Source of the DNA: Dryococelus australis
Taxonomy: Eukaryota > Arthropoda > Insecta > Phasmatodea > Phasmatidae
Direction of reading: 5' to 3'
Length of the DNA stretch: 64,000 nt
Assembly: GCA_029891345.1 (NCBI GenBank)
Contig: CM057000.1
Span: forward strand, 131,595,663-131,659,662
Under the pieces are notes generated by a model. The model saw only the letters and a list, made by a program, of their open reading frames with translations. It was not told the DNA's origin and searched no databases. Positions 1-11,489 of this stretch are shown piece after piece (positions within the stretch are counted from its first letter, which is position 1; every line of letters begins with the position of its first letter). The translations under genes and the position numbers were made by a program.

Positions 1-2148
1 ACTTCCGTCGTGATTTCCATTAGCTTTGTGAAAGACAATAGTAACGTTTCTTGCCCAGATTAATCTCTATGATTTATGCTAAGCCAATTTAATAGTGTTA
101 AAATCACAAATGTACGGGGAGGCTGTCTGAAAACATTGTAGCCATGTTACTTTTAACAGTGTCGATGCAAAATATTTCTTCAGGCTTTCTGTTCTGTACA
201 GATAAATCAAAGCTCTGGTATTCACGTTTCTAAAGAAAATGGAACACGCTTAAGTTAGGCCTACTTGTGAACTAATGTCGTATCTGTTTTCAGTCCATAG
301 TTGGAAGGTTTACTTTCTTGAACTGAATAATAAGGGTCACTGTTCACAACTAACTTCTATGCTAGCTTTGGCGATAACTGGTTAATGGGGATAGGAAGAT
401 TTCACAGTTTCATTTCAGGACAGGATAGATTTCAAATGCGTGTACACTGAAGTCACCTTTGGTATTGGATCAAAGTATACTTACACTTTTCGAAGTTGAT
501 ATAATTAATCTGCTCTTGATAATCTGTGGTAGCTTTGTCTGCAGGGAAAATTAAAACATTTTCGTCTAGACTGTTTTTAGAGCAAACTGTTGAACAACCG
601 TTTCAATAGGACACGTTCATCTCTTTGCTAACTTTTAAAAATGTGATTGATTGTTACTAACCCAAACCTCATTACTAAATTATTGGAAGCCCCTCCATTC
701 TGTAATGAAGAATTGATTAATAATTTTACACAATCTATGGATATAGGCTGTTTCTCTACTAGTATTTTTCGATAATTGTTTTCACCTCCAACACCTAGCT
801 GTTAAGCTGCCCAAATCTCTTCACTCATTCACTTGATAATTGTTACATGTATATATTTTTTATTTAAAAATCCATTTCCTGTAGTATCCTCCTCAAAAGT
901 AAGAACAAATCCCCCCCCTCTACAGCAAGATGAAATAAATATGCTTTGTAACTCGTGTAAAGAGTAGTCAGATGTTATTTTATCTGCCATTGTGGTGTCA
1001 GTAAATGCAAGAATGCCTTTTCTTCCACAAATAATTGCTGTGAAACTTCCTGTATATCGTAAACCCCTTTACTGTACATTAAATCACCTATGACCACGTG
1101 CATATATAATATATAGAATATATCTAGAGTATTATAAACCAATTCTGCAATAACTTATATTCTCATATTGCCACAAGTACCTATCCAGTAACTGTCTGCA
1201 CTTTTCATATTATAAAGTAGTAGCATCACAGCCTTAACACCTTTTATTATATATAAATGAAACCTTCACAAAAAATATAGGGCTAAAAAGGACTTAAACA
1301 ATAAATCTACCAGTTCACTAGTCACTGCAATAAATTTTCAGCTCCACAATTTTGCTCAAGTGAAATGACTATTCTAGCCCTCGTGTCACCATTGGTTTGC
1401 CACATCAAACACCACAAGACTACCTAAATCTTTGTAGTTTTAGTAGCGAAAGCAGATATGATAGTGCTTGTGGTGTACTCTAGATAATAGTGGGTGTCTT
1501 TGAAAAAATGAGGTATGAGGTAAAAGTGGTGACTACGCGCAATGTATGCTATTTACGTAATGTGGCAGGTCCCGGTATGCTCTTACAACCTCTCGACTTG
1601 CGCTCTGGATTCCAGGAATCCATCAATGACAGTTCTTTTCTTGGAGAAGTTCCTCAAGCTCGCAGATATCTGGCACGCAGTGTTCTCACACGTCATTTAA
1701 CGATCTAGTGTCGGTAGCGTTGGATGCTGCTCGAACTTAGCCGTGTTTACATAGACAGCTGGCGATAGGACTAACAGGCGAACTTGTGCGAGCGCGATAG
1801 ATAACTTTATCGCAAGGCATTGCAGCGGAGCTCGTATCGCGGCTTGTGGTCGCTGGCGCTGTGGTAACGGGTTCACACTTCCACTTTATCTGAGGCGCCG
1901 CAAGCTGGAGTTGCTTTGCGCATTCTGCCCGAACTTTCCGAAGACTACAAATAATTGTTTCCGTGTGGTAAAGTGAATATAGCCCATTCACTGTTTCAAA
2001 TTTTTCAGAGGCCCTGACAAGCCTAAGTGTAACAAATTACCACCACAGGGACAATACACCACGTTCGTGTGCACTTAAGGTCATTTTTTGCGTACGAACT
2101 ATTTATACTGGGTATTACACCTGTTTTCTCTCTGTATTATGCAGATTA
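1..2148. other. AT-rich stretch without supported feature
   Basis: No repeat or coding feature could be supported. The sequence is AT-rich with stops in all frames. Positions about 1730-1930 are richer in GC, but the short open frames there have no recognisable domain. Confidence 0.5.
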
Positions 2149-2215
2149 TAGACCGTTCACTGTAAAGTGAGCACTTTTTGAAGCTGTTTCTTCAGACCTA
2201 TTACAAATAGATAAT
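2149..2215 (-). mobile_element. MITE branch B, truncated left end
   Basis: A TA dinucleotide at 2147-2148 is followed by a TIR variant reading TAGACCGTTCACTGTAAAGT and then GAGCACTTTTTG. The next bases resemble the start of the copy at 36969. No facing TIR follows, so the copy is truncated. Confidence 0.6.
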
Positions 2216-2310
2216 TTTTTCATTAGTTTGCAACGATATCACAGTGAGTTGAGATATTTGGGCGGCAGTTAGCATGGCAGATTTTCTTCAGTGTTGTACT
2301 CTTGATTGGC

Positions 2311-2890
2311 TGCTACGAGGTTATGACGCCTGAGGGGGGGGGGGTGGCTAACAGTTCGTGAGGGATGGAGATTTTAATGGAAGTAGAACTAAATATAGTT
2401 TCTAATTTATTCACACAGCTTTTATTTACAGCATCAAATTATCTATCTCCATTATTCCTTTAATTTCTCAGTTGGCACTATATTTATTTTACCTTTCACT
2501 AACGTCCTTAATGTTTTAATAAGTTAATTAACTAATTAAACAAACACTTGCCATAATTTGTCATAGGTGTTGCTCACGCATCTAGTTCAGTAGCCCGACC
2601 TGCCAGTCTCACTATTCTCTGCCGATGCTCGCAGTCGCAGATTTTCCTCCTGCTGGTCACTTTTCTCGCCGTGCGCCTCTCTTCTGGCTCGTAGTCTATC
2701 GCTGAAACTCCAACCACTCACGCTCAAATTCCATCTCGGGAGGCCCAGGCGCGCTTTTTACAGCCGCTGGCCTTGACCTTCTGGAAGGTTCGCCACACCC
2801 AGAGTTACGCAGAGAGAAACGAGGTCGGCAATCCAGAGCATTCTTGACATGACACCCAATACTCAAGGTTAGGAGTTGCACGCGCCCTTT
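2311..2890 (-). mobile_element. Solo LTR, copy 1
   Basis: Shares the GTTCGTGAGGGATGGA segment and the flanking order with LTR copies at 22450, 41374 and 55656. Read on the minus strand it would have the U3 side at the right and U5 at the left. The TATA-like site seen in copies 2 and 3 is decayed here (TAAAAAGCGC on the minus strand). A run of about 12 G lies near 2333. The right boundary is uncertain because similarity fades after about 2850. No internal retrotransposon coding region is attached. Confidence 0.55.
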
Positions 2891-2894
2891 AAGG

Positions 2895-3364
2895 CATATC
2901 ATGCATGCTTTGTGAAATCATTCTTTTGTTGCAACTGATGGCGTACACGTTAATAATGGGTCTGTGCTCCGCACGCTGGGAGCGGTCGCCTGTAACAGTG
3001 TGGTGAAAATGGTTGAATTTGGCGGGAATTTCTGCTTTCGTTGAAATACAGTAAGCCAGGTCAAAAACTGAAATATGCTGTTTCAATAAGAATGTGAGCG
3101 TTGTTACAATTATTTTTCGAGATTGATTTCCTTCGGCTTGCGTTCATTTGAGATGTTTAACTACTGAAACTAGTTCCGTTAACAAACCTGTTCAAACGGG
3201 ACTACCGAACGAACATACAATACACGCGTTTTAGATCACTCGCGTGACTGCAGCCCTAGTTACAAACTGTACCCAGACCCGAGCGAAACTGCGATACGAG
3301 CCTGTACTGAACTTGGCTACAGTCTGCATCAGTCAGTAGAATGACAGGGCCCAGACAAGGTTCC
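2895..3364. other. Unassigned stretch
   Basis: No repeat match found within the window and no credible reading frame. Part of it may be the diverged U3 end of the adjacent LTR. Confidence 0.35.
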
Positions 3365-3733
3365 TTCCACCTTCATGAAGTTCTGTGAAAGTTATACTTT
3401 CAGGATATTCCTCCCCTCGTGCAAACAAAGCTTAACTATGTCTCGTAGATTACACCAAAGTGACAACGCGCCATATATGTGCGCAATTGAGTGTGTTAAT
3501 ATTTTGATTGGAACTATTTGTTACCAGACATTACGAACACGTTTTCTCAGTGTTTAACTCATATGAAATGTAATTTGATAGATAAAATATAAACACGTTG
3601 TTAGCAAAAATAAGGTACTTTAAACGTTAACAGAAAAACAAATCGCTTGTGATACAAGTTACACACTTCATACGTGGAGACTTTTCAAAGGTTCGATTAT
3701 AATAGTGTGAAGAAACCGCGACACTACACTACA
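3365..3733 (+). mobile_element. MITE branch G
   Basis: The internal order matches the copy at 33587: an AGTTCTG block, TTCAGGATATTCCTCC, CAAAGCTTAACTA, an ACACCAAAG block, GAACTATTTGTTACCAGAC, and the right end GAAGAAACCGCGACACTACA. The left TIR is poorly preserved. No coding capacity. Confidence 0.65.
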
Positions 3734-3739
3734 TGCAAG

Positions 3740-4140
3740 TTGAGTCCTGCGCGCGGAAGTGTCTATCGCACTCACCGCCCCCGCACTTCAAACTCGAAAC
3801 TTGGCCTGCGACGGCCATGAGTGCTCGACGCGGCGACAAAGGCAGCAGTGGGTCGGCCGCAAGTAGGCCGGGCCAGTTTGACTGTGCGGCGCAGCTGCCG
3901 CGTGTTTATTTCCCACGCACGGGTGGCGGTGGCCTTGACTGGGAGTCACCTTGGCGGCGCGGAGCGGCACGGCTCGGCTTTTATCAGTCGCTGTCCTCCG
4001 GGGAGGTTGTTAGCACGCGGGTCGCGAGCCCCTGACTTCCGGTGCTGCGGCACCTCCTTCGTCACGGCCGTCTCCGGCGCGTTGCTCTCTGTTCTCTGTG
4101 TGTGTGTTCCTTCTCCTGCGAGATGCTCTCCTCAGACTGG
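3740..4140. other. GC- and CpG-rich block
   Basis: Dense CpG compared with its surroundings. Several short frames are open on both strands simply because the block is GC-rich, and none shows a domain. It could be a CpG island or the body of an unidentified repeat. Confidence 0.4.
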
Positions 4141-4147
4141 GACGGTA

Positions 4148-4350
4148 CAGAGGTCTTGAGCCGACGAGGGTGAAGCGAGGCGTGCATGGAGCGGCGTCGG
4201 AATGAAACGGCGAAGGAAACGTGAGATCCCCGAGAAAACCCGCGGACCATCTTCCGGCAAGATTTCCACATGCGAAAGTCCGGGAGCGACCCCCGCCGGG
4301 AATCGAACCTGGTTCGCCTAGGTGGGAGGCGGGTAGATTAACCACCACAT
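4148..4350 (-). repeat. tRNA-headed SINE, copy 1
   Basis: On the minus strand the head reads GTGGTGGTTAATCTACCCGC and continues to a B-box-like GGTTCGATTCCC at 4298-4309. The body contains GCGGGTTTTCTCGGG and ends with the tail motif GGCTCAAGACCTC. The same head, body and tail order is seen at 9611, 16797 and 36485. Pol III box positions are inferred from tRNA convention. Short open frames across this copy are artefacts. Confidence 0.75.
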
Positions 4351-4354
4351 TTGA

Positions 4355-4850
4355 ATTTATGAAACTTATATACTGTTTGTTAAATTGTAGTAGTCATTCT
4401 AAAATTGACCACCCTAGATAGCTGTACTGCTAAGTAGGGTTACTGAAATAAATCAAGTCTTAACCACACCACCGCGACCCCACTGAGCAATGTTGCCAAC
4501 ATCGAAGAATTGAACTACACCACAAGAGGAAATACACCAGAAGAATACACTTAAGTTCCCTCCCTGATCTAATGCGACGTAAAGTGCCTGGCCTTATGCG
4601 AACAAAGCGTGTTGGGCCAGATGTAAAATCTCGAAAAACGAGCAATACGTAAACTAACAAAAAAATTTCTATAATAATGAAAATGTCAAAACTCGCCGAA
4701 CGTCCAGACGCTAAGGCCCAGTAGCAGACAGCGTCTACAGATGATCTTCGCTAATGTTCATATGAGGATCTGGGAGGGGACGTAGGGGAGGGCTGTCCTG
4801 AACGCTCGCTGCTGGAGGAGGGGAAACCACTGGTTCAGGATCGTTTGAAT
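4355..4850. other. Unassigned stretch
   Basis: No supported feature. The sequence is AT-rich with a GC-richer part at about 4740-4850. Confidence 0.4.
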
Positions 4851-4854
4851 GGGG

Positions 4855-4928
4855 CGGACAAATATCCTGACAACATAAGCAGGGCTTCAGAAAAGTTGGG
4901 AAGAAACTGTGACTGGACTGATACAGGG
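4855..4928 (-). mobile_element. MITE branch G, end fragment
   Basis: CAGGGCTTCAGAAAAGTTGG followed by GAAACTGTGACTGGACTGATA matches the terminus of branch G in reverse orientation. The rest of the element is missing. Confidence 0.6.
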
Positions 4929-5263
4929 TGATTGTCAATCAGACTGACTTCGGGAGGCGATTCTTCATGAAAAGTAAAAGGAAAAAACATGTGACTTTAT
5001 ACCTAATAAGAATATGAAGGGAGGTATGAGCCCTTAAAAAATAGATTTTTAAGCCGTATCTGTGCAAGATATTGTATCTTACGCTGAAGGCAGCTCTGTG
5101 TCGCAGTAAAAGAGACTAAAGTTTCAGAACGCTCCAAATGACTACAAACTTTTTTAAAAATGCTACTTATCGAAATCTTCACGCGAGGTACATTAGTACT
5201 AAAGCTTCCATCGAGCTTTTCCACCAGTAAAATGACTGCGTCACCGCTGAAAGTGAGTAGGTT

Positions 5264-5966
5264 TAGACTGTTCACGGTAAAATGAGCATTTTTGAAAGCC
5301 CTGCTGAAGATCTACTGATATGCAGGATGTGTAGTCGTACGCTTTATGTAAAATTAACATTGTCATGGGTCGCATCACTTTCTTCATGCATTGGTACAGT
5401 GAAATTATTAGAAAAGTTAACATTTTTAAAATATGCTAATTTTTACACTTGATGCATTAAAAAACAAAGCTAAATAAATATTGAAGGTGTCACATGGTTA
5501 CTTAGCACTTTATTTGTCGGCAAGATATGGAACTACTTTCCCTTCATTGTTACCAACTTTACTGGGACATGTCACACTGTGCGCCCGTTAAAATACATGC
5601 AGGTAAAGGCTGTTCACGATAAAGTGAGCACTTTTGAAATCAATCTTAGAAAAAAGCCAACTGCCCCTGTGTGAATATATTTGGACGCTCACACTGACAT
5701 GTGTCCAGTAAAGTTGGTAATGATGGATGTGAAATAGTGCCATATTTTAATATCAAATAGTGTTAGCTAACCATTTCTGTCACTTGAACAACGCATGAAT
5801 AGTGATGAGGCCCATGGCAATGATAACTTTACATAGGCGGAGGATACACATCGTTCCGAACAAGCAGGATTTACAAAAGTGCTCATTTGACCGTGAACAG
5901 CCTATATGAGCAGTGACTCTTTCTACAGTTGATTTCAAAAGTGCTCACTTGATCGTGAACAGTCTT
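5264..5966 (-). mobile_element. MITE branch A, split by a second A copy
   Basis: The left TIR is GACTGTTCACGGTAAAATGA and the right TIR ends GATCGTGAACAGTCTTAA. Between them is a reverse-orientation A body with the ATTAACATTGTCATGGGTC and TTACCAACTTTACTGGG blocks. The body is interrupted at 5604-5906 by another A element flanked by TA. With that insert removed the outer copy is about 400 bp, the normal branch A size. Noncoding. Confidence 0.85.
5606..5904 (+). mobile_element. MITE branch A nested inside branch A
   Basis: Ends are AAGGCTGTTCACGATAAAGT on the left and, reversed, TAGGCTGTTCACGG on the right. TA flanks it at 5604-5605 and 5905-5906. It has lost about 100 bp internally relative to the copy at 8359, mostly after the GTTAGCTAACCATTT block. 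Orientation is opposite to its host copy. Confidence 0.88.
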
Positions 5967-5969
5967 AAC

Positions 5970-6330
5970 ACGCTGCACGCCAGTTCAGGGCCTTGTATAC
6001 CCGCGACAGTGTCGCCTTGGTTGATCTCTCGCGGCAAGTAAGCTGGCCCGCCAAGTTGGTGTAGCAGTAGACGAAACTGGTGGTGAATGGAGAAGGAGCC
6101 GCGAGCATGTGGGAGGGGTAGAGGGCGTGTAGTGTAGAGCGTCTCGTAGTTGAGAGAAGTACGGCGGCACGGGCAGTAAGTCTGGCAACAGCGCCTCTCA
6201 TTGCCTCTATCCTGCCTGCCCGCTGCTGCATCCTCTGCCAGCCTGGGGGCGCCCGACCGCCCGTGCGGGAATGTGTGACGCATCCCTCGCGTTTGTCTCC
6301 CCCTCTACTTTCATGTCTACTACGGTCCCT
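5970..6330. other. GC- and CpG-rich block
   Basis: CpG-rich block that starts immediately after the MITE ending at 5966. Three overlapping short frames are open on the minus strand, but none has a recognisable domain. Promoter-like function is possible but not shown. Confidence 0.4.
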
Positions 6331-6427
6331 CCAGTCCCCTAAACCGTTTTTGGCGCAGGCGCCGTTTTCTGGTCTTGCGTTTATACTCGCTGTTCTCGGT
6401 TAATCAAGCACTTTGTAAACCAACCAG

Positions 6428-6661
6428 TAAAATTTGTAACGATTGGGGGAAACTAGTTCGTGTCATAGCGAATCGACAGTGAAATGGATAAGTGTAAGAA
6501 TAAATCAGTGAAGAAAGTAGTGTGTAATACTTTTTCATTTGGCCAACGCATGAATAATGATCAGACCCATGGCAATGTTAATTTTGCGGATGGTGGAAGA
6601 ATACCCACACCGCATACAAATTGTTCTTTTCACAGGTGTTCAATTCACCGTTAACAGCTTG
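6428..6661 (+). mobile_element. MITE branch A, right part
   Basis: Contains CCAACGCATGAATAATGATC, CCCATGGCAATGTTAATTTT and the degenerate right end CAATTCACCGTTAACAGC, with TA at 6662-6663. The left TIR is absent. Confidence 0.65.
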
Positions 6662-6664
6662 TAT

Positions 6665-7485
6665 ATTTGGCTTATCTTCGCTCGCACATTACACACAGGC
6701 GTGTGCTTCCCCACATTAGTGCTAGAAATACCAGTTACCAGGTGTCCCTTCACCGTACTTAGTAATAGCGAGAGAGATCTTGAAGGGGAATTGATCTTAT
6801 GAATTCGAAAAGGTACTCTGATGGAGTGAGTGGTGTGGGAGTTATGAAAAATTCCCCCCTCCCTTTTTATCTTATGTGCACATCCAGTGAAGAATGTGGC
6901 CTGAATTGCATCCTCGTGACGAGCCTTCACTTGGAGCCGGGTGCTAGATATTGCAGCGTTTTGGAGATGGGTGATAAGCCAGGAGGGTAGATGTTGTTCA
7001 ACTCCTTAGGATAATGGGCGGCATTGTTTTTGCAATCCTGTCCAATGCTTTGTACTCCACACCGAGTAACAGATGCATACATTTTATTATATTAGAGACC
7101 TGAGATTCCGTAGGTAGTGAACATTTTTTCGAACGTCTTAGTTTTCCAGTCATAGAGGATTATCCTGAATTACAGGTACCAACTTGAGATAATTGATTGC
7201 GCAGAATGAGTCGGAAAACTTACGATCAAGGATCTTACGTTGTCGACAAACGCTATTGAAACTACGCGAGATGACAAATTCAACGTGTTCTCCTGGTCTG
7301 GCATCTTCCATATGAACACATGATTGACCTACAGGCAAGACTGTGACACACGAGTTCACATGGATTGCAGACGTCAAATCAGGAAGGGTTTGTTTCAGCC
7401 CAAATAATTTATTTGTAAACAACGAATTTTAATTTCCAACTTTTAAGGGTTGTGTCACGTCGGGTCATGCATGTCTTTTTTTTCT
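6665..7485. other. Unassigned stretch
   Basis: No repeat copy or credible exon recognised. Short frames near 6800-6990 and 7150-7420 have no known motif. Confidence 0.4.
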
Positions 7486-7489
7486 TATT

Positions 7490-7930
7490 TCCCATAACGA
7501 ATCATTTCAAAGTGTTTGTAAATTTTTGAAACTGACCCTATACACCGATCAATTATGAAACTTGACATACCGACGAGAGTTAAGAAAATTGTTGTTAACG
7601 GCGCCTCCCTAGTTGTACAGATCTCATTACAAACGGGTGTTTATAATTTTTGATAAAACAGACATTTAAATGTAATTCTTTTCAGGACATAAATTAGTCC
7701 ATATTTTGTTGCCAATGTATAAATTTGATTATTAAAACACAAATATAGTCGTTGAATAAGGTGTCAACGAAGGCGAAAATCGCTGTATGTTTTCCCTCTT
7801 GTTTCATATATTTATTCTACTGTATAACAGTGTTTTAAAGTGAAAATGCTGTGCCTTTACTGAACAGATTGTTGTATTACACTTCTGTAGTTGCCACTTA
7901 AAATTCAAAGCAAACTCTGCTCCCGTTTAG
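7490..7930 (+). repeat. Interspersed repeat family H, copy 1
   Basis: The 7640-7925 part aligns with 28850-29115: a TATTTTGTTGCCAAT block, the ATAAATT..ATTATT block, a GAACAGATTG block and a TGTAGTTGC.. block, in the same order. The part before 7640 shares TTGAAACTG..CCTATACACC with about 37300. Class unknown; no termini identified. Confidence 0.45.
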
Positions 7931-7939
7931 CGTGTTATA

Positions 7940-8286
7940 TAGAGTCTGTTCGCTGTATCGTCATGTTTTGGATCGAACCTTTGAAAAATCACCCCATCGA
8001 AGACGTGCTTGGTTGTTTTAAGTATGTCTTGTATCATAAGCGTTTTAGTACCGTATTTTTGGATTAAATTGATAATTTGTACATATTTTATTCCAATAAT
8101 TAACATTAATAAAAGCAGAGGGAATGTGTGTTGGCAATATCTACACTGCTTGCGCACGAATACTGTTCGTCGTCACGTCCGTGTAATTGTGTAGACTTGG
8201 GGTTAAAACTTAGTTTGCATAAGATGGAGGAATATCCTGGAATAGAACGCTTAGCTGGGATTCAGCAAAGTTGTAAGTAATCGTGA
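7940..8286 (-). mobile_element. MITE branch G
   Basis: Begins with a degraded TIR after TATA at 7936-7939 and runs through AACCTTTGAAAAATCACCCC, CTTGTATCATAAGCG, GTGTGTTGGCAATA, GTGTAGACTTGGGG and GGAGGAATATCCTGGAA. This is the reverse order of the copy at 33587. Noncoding. Confidence 0.65.
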
Positions 8287-8358
8287 CAGAACGTTTTGCC
8301 AGTTTTCCATCGTATAAAAACGACGCGGTGGACAACTTATTGGTCTTCTGCGCATGTA

Positions 8359-8772
8359 AATGCTGTTCACGGTAAAGTGAGCACTTTTGAAATCAACTTT
8401 AGAAAAAAGTCACTGATCCTATCTGCGTATGTTTTAAGGTGCGCACTGAGTGACTTGCGCCTAAGTAAAGTTGGTAACGATGGAGGAAAAGTAGTTCCAT
8501 ATATTAACGCCGAATAAAAAGTGTTATGCAACCATTTTTGTTAACTTAAATTATTTCTTTCGCTTTGTTTTTGTTTTATAACATGTAAGTGTAAAATACC
8601 ATATTTTTGACATTACTTTTCCAATAATTCCACATTTTCCCTGACCGAAGCATGAAAAAAGTGATGTACGTGGCTAGGTTAATTTTACATAAGGCGGAAG
8701 AATACACATCGTGCATTCAAGTAGATCCTAAGCAAGGCTTTCAAACGTGCTCATTTTACTGTGAACCGCCTT
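8359..8772 (+). mobile_element. MITE branch A, full length
   Basis: A reference copy for branch A, 414 bp long. TA flanks it at 8357-8358 and 8773-8774. The left end has TGCTGTTCACGGTAAAGTGA; the right end has GCTCATTTTACTGTGAACCG. The interior carries AGTAAAGTTGGTAACGATGG, GCCGAATAAAAAGTGTTATG and AAGCAAGGCTTTCAAA. There is no reading frame of note. A TA target is typical of Tc1/mariner-type transposases, so mobilisation by such an enzyme is inferred. Confidence 0.88.
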
Positions 8773-8927
8773 TACCAAACATTGACCTACCTCAAACATA
8801 AGAGCTGTCAAGTCACTGGGTCAACAGTGAGGAACGTATCTTTACTTTCACTAATTTGAATTTAACCAAACTGCACTCCAAATTGGTTTTACGAAATATA
8901 AAAACATCTCAAAGCACTTATTTACTA

Positions 8928-9153
8928 CAGGCTGTTCCCGGTGAGCACATTAAGACCCTCCCAACAGGCATTAACCAATGATAAATATCTTATTGCAGCC
9001 TCAGGCATTAAATTTCGAGGGTGGGGAAATGCGTACACTGTTTATTGGCTACATTGCAATGTTTATATTAAAAAGCAGCAGGAAGATGGAAATTGGATGA
9101 AAGGAAAAATTTTAAGGGCCTTAAAAAGTGATCACTTTACCGTGAACAGTTTT
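8928..9153 (-). mobile_element. MITE branch B
   Basis: A 226-bp copy between TIRs GGCTGTTCCCGGTGAGCAC and ATCACTTTACCGTGAACAGT. The interior has CCTCCCAACAGGCATTAACC, GCAGCCTCAGGCATTAAATT and GCAGCAGGAAGATGGAAAT. TA lies on both sides. Confidence 0.85.
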
Positions 9154-9159
9154 TAAACC

Positions 9160-9515
9160 GTGGCCTATAAACCTCGAATCCAGTCGACGTGTTGTCAGAA
9201 AAGCATATCAATGTTGGTTTTCCATCGCGATGACCGACGTGACCTTGAGCTGCCCTGATGTTGAACAGCAGGGATATTCCCCTGGACGTGGGAAAGGGGG
9301 TAGCAAGCAGAGCAGCAGGCATGGCGCGCAGTTCAGTCGAGCGACGGGCGCAGGCAGTCCCTGGCCGAGGTGTTTGACCTTGGGCTGACTACGACTGCCC
9401 GGTGCTCACTCTCTCCAGCCTTGAACTTGCCTGCCAACTGCCGGAACGAATGTGGCTGGCGACTGCTGTGTCCTAGCGCACAACTCTTGCCATGCCGCCG
9501 CCCAACCTTTGTCTT

Positions 9516-9517
<2 letters not shown>
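9160..9517. other. Unassigned stretch
   Basis: No supported feature; moderately GC-rich between 9290 and 9500. Confidence 0.4.

Positions 9518-9552
<35 letters not shown>
9518..9552. repeat. (TA)n microsatellite
   Basis: About 17 uninterrupted TA units. It produces spurious Tyr-Ile frames on both strands. Confidence 0.98.
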
Positions 9553-9557
<5 letters not shown>

Positions 9558-9610
9558 GAGAACCAAATTCCAAATAATCAAGAATTGAAGATTGCAACAC
9601 TCGAACGGGG

Positions 9611-10079
9611 GAGGGCCACGGTGACACTGCTATTATAGGCGATTCACGGTAAAGTGAGCACTTTTTAAGACCCTGCTGGATTTTTATTTTCATTACATTT
9701 CTATCTTTGTCACTTTGTAACATTATCATCAGGCTAATAATAAACACAGTGTGTACATTTCACCGCTAAAAAAAAATTAACGCCTGGAGCTGCAAAAGAA
9801 TCTATCTATTAGCTGTTAATGCCTGTCGAAAGGGTCTTGGAAGTGCTCACTTTACCGTGAACAGCATATAGACTGCTCGCATCCCAAGGCGAACGGGGTT
9901 TAACCCCCCAGCCGGGTCACTACGAATTTTCGTTAGTGGAGATAGTGTTGAACGATGCCGGGGGTTTTCTCGGGATTTCCAGTTTTCCCCGTTCTTGCAT
10001 TCCGGATTTGCTCCATTCTCCTCATTTCACTCTTGTTGGCTCTCAAGACCTCTTTAAGAAAGTTTTTTTTTTTTTTTTG
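9611..10079 (+). repeat. tRNA-headed SINE, copy 2, split by a MITE
   Basis: The head lies at 9611-9635 and resumes at 9871. Joined across the insert it aligns base for base in length with the first 40 bases of the SINE at 16797, through the GACTGCTCGC / GACTACTCGC block. The B-box region (9894-9908), the GGTTTTCTCGGG motif and the tail GGCTCTCAAGACCTC follow, ending in a T-rich run. The insert is the branch B MITE at 9636-9868. Confidence 0.8.
9636..9868 (+). mobile_element. MITE branch B inserted in a SINE
   Basis: A 233-bp copy. Left end TAGGCGATTCACGGTAAAGT, right end GCTCACTTTACCGTGAACAG, TA at 9634-9635 and 9869-9870. The interior has the GTTAATGCCTGTCGAAAGGG block shared with 19615. 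Noncoding. It interrupts the A-box segment of the surrounding SINE. Confidence 0.88.
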
Positions 10080-11072
10080 CTTTTAGATTCCTGTCAATGT
10101 GACTTGAGCTTTCACAATTCCAACTTTATGTAGCAGAGATAAAATCCCAATTTTACATAGCAGGGATGTTTAATATCATCCTGCCATGTTTTACTGAGAG
10201 GTTCGATAAGAATTTATAATTTCTGTTGCAATGCACGCGGGTTTCCTGATCTATGCAGTTGTCTGGTTTAATGCTGTTCGAAGGACTCTACATGCAGTAT
10301 ACGAAAGTGGAAAGCTGCGACAAATCTGAGTGAGAACTGTTTTGCCCTGCCAGAGATAGTCAGATGCGACAGCTCCAGAATGAGCTTCGCTTGGCCTGTA
10401 TCCGTTCAGCATGCTCGAGGAACAACCACGTTCTCAAGGGGGGAGTATCCTTGCTATCTTGGGTTTACGCATTTTTCTCGTTAACTTAATTTTCGGAGTC
10501 AATATTTAAAAACCAAGCTAGTCATGACATAGGGAGCGTTTTAACAGTAATTAGTAAATCCCATTTATTTTTCTTGCGTGATTAGTCACATCTGTAACCG
10601 TAATCAAACATTATTTAATTATTTAATAATTTCAGTCCCACATGGGAAAATACAGGTATATTTGAAACCCTACAAATAAAAATAAGTTGTCTTCGATGTC
10701 ATGTCTGGCTTTAATTTTTTATTTCTGGTCATAAATTTTCATTACGAAGATTTGTAAGAAAATTCGAAGATGGAGTTGATACTAGCCCCTTAATTTGTAA
10801 TACCAACCTGTGAAAATTGTTCTTCTGGCAGATGTAGAATGTTGAGTTCTGGTGTTGGTTCTAATGTGCATTGTTAATTTATACCTACTTTTACATAAAT
10901 GCTGTAATGTTGGGTTGTTAGTGATATTTCTGAAAGTTAGAGTTGTGTCCGTTGCTCGGAGAATTGTGTTCCTAATGTTTCATCCACCAGAATTTCAAAC
11001 TTTAAAATCAGAGATGAACGGCCATCGGTTGGCACTTGTTGATCTACTTGTTGATCTAAGTAGTATTCATTT
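10080..11072. other. AT-rich stretch without supported feature
   Basis: No repeat shared with the rest of the window was recognised and no frame looks coding. Confidence 0.45.
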
Positions 11073-11073
11073 A

Positions 11074-11484
11074 AAGGTGGTTAGCGATAAAGTGAGCACT
11101 TTTGAAATCAATCTTAGAAAAATGCCGCTGCCTGCATATATTTTAACAGGCGCACTGTGATACGCCCGGTAAAGTTGGTAACAATGGATGGAAAGTAGTT
11201 CCATATGTTAACGCCGAATAAAAAGGTCAGGTAACCATTTGATTATTTAGATTTTTTCTTCCGCTTTGTTTTTTTTAACGCCTTAGTGTGTGACAATTAG
11301 AAGATTTATAAAAATGTGTACATTTCTAATAATTTCACGTTTTCACTTTACCGACGCATGGATAGTGATGAGGCCCATGGCAATGTTAATTTTACATAAG
11401 GTGGAAAAATACACAATGTGCATACAAGTATATCTTAAGCAGGGCTTTCATTTCAGAAGGGCTCACTTGATCGTGAACAACCTA
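11074..11484 (+). mobile_element. MITE branch A, full length
   Basis: A 411-bp copy with TA at 11072-11073 and 11485-11486. The left end is changed to AAGGTGGTTAGCGATAAAGT; the right end is CACTTGATCGTGAACAACC. The interior is collinear with the copy at 8359, including GATGAGGCCCATGGCAATGT. Confidence 0.85.
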
Positions 11485-11489
11485 TATCA

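Noticed and set aside
9333..9747. Frames with Tyr-Ile repeats
   Set aside because: They are translations of the TA microsatellite.
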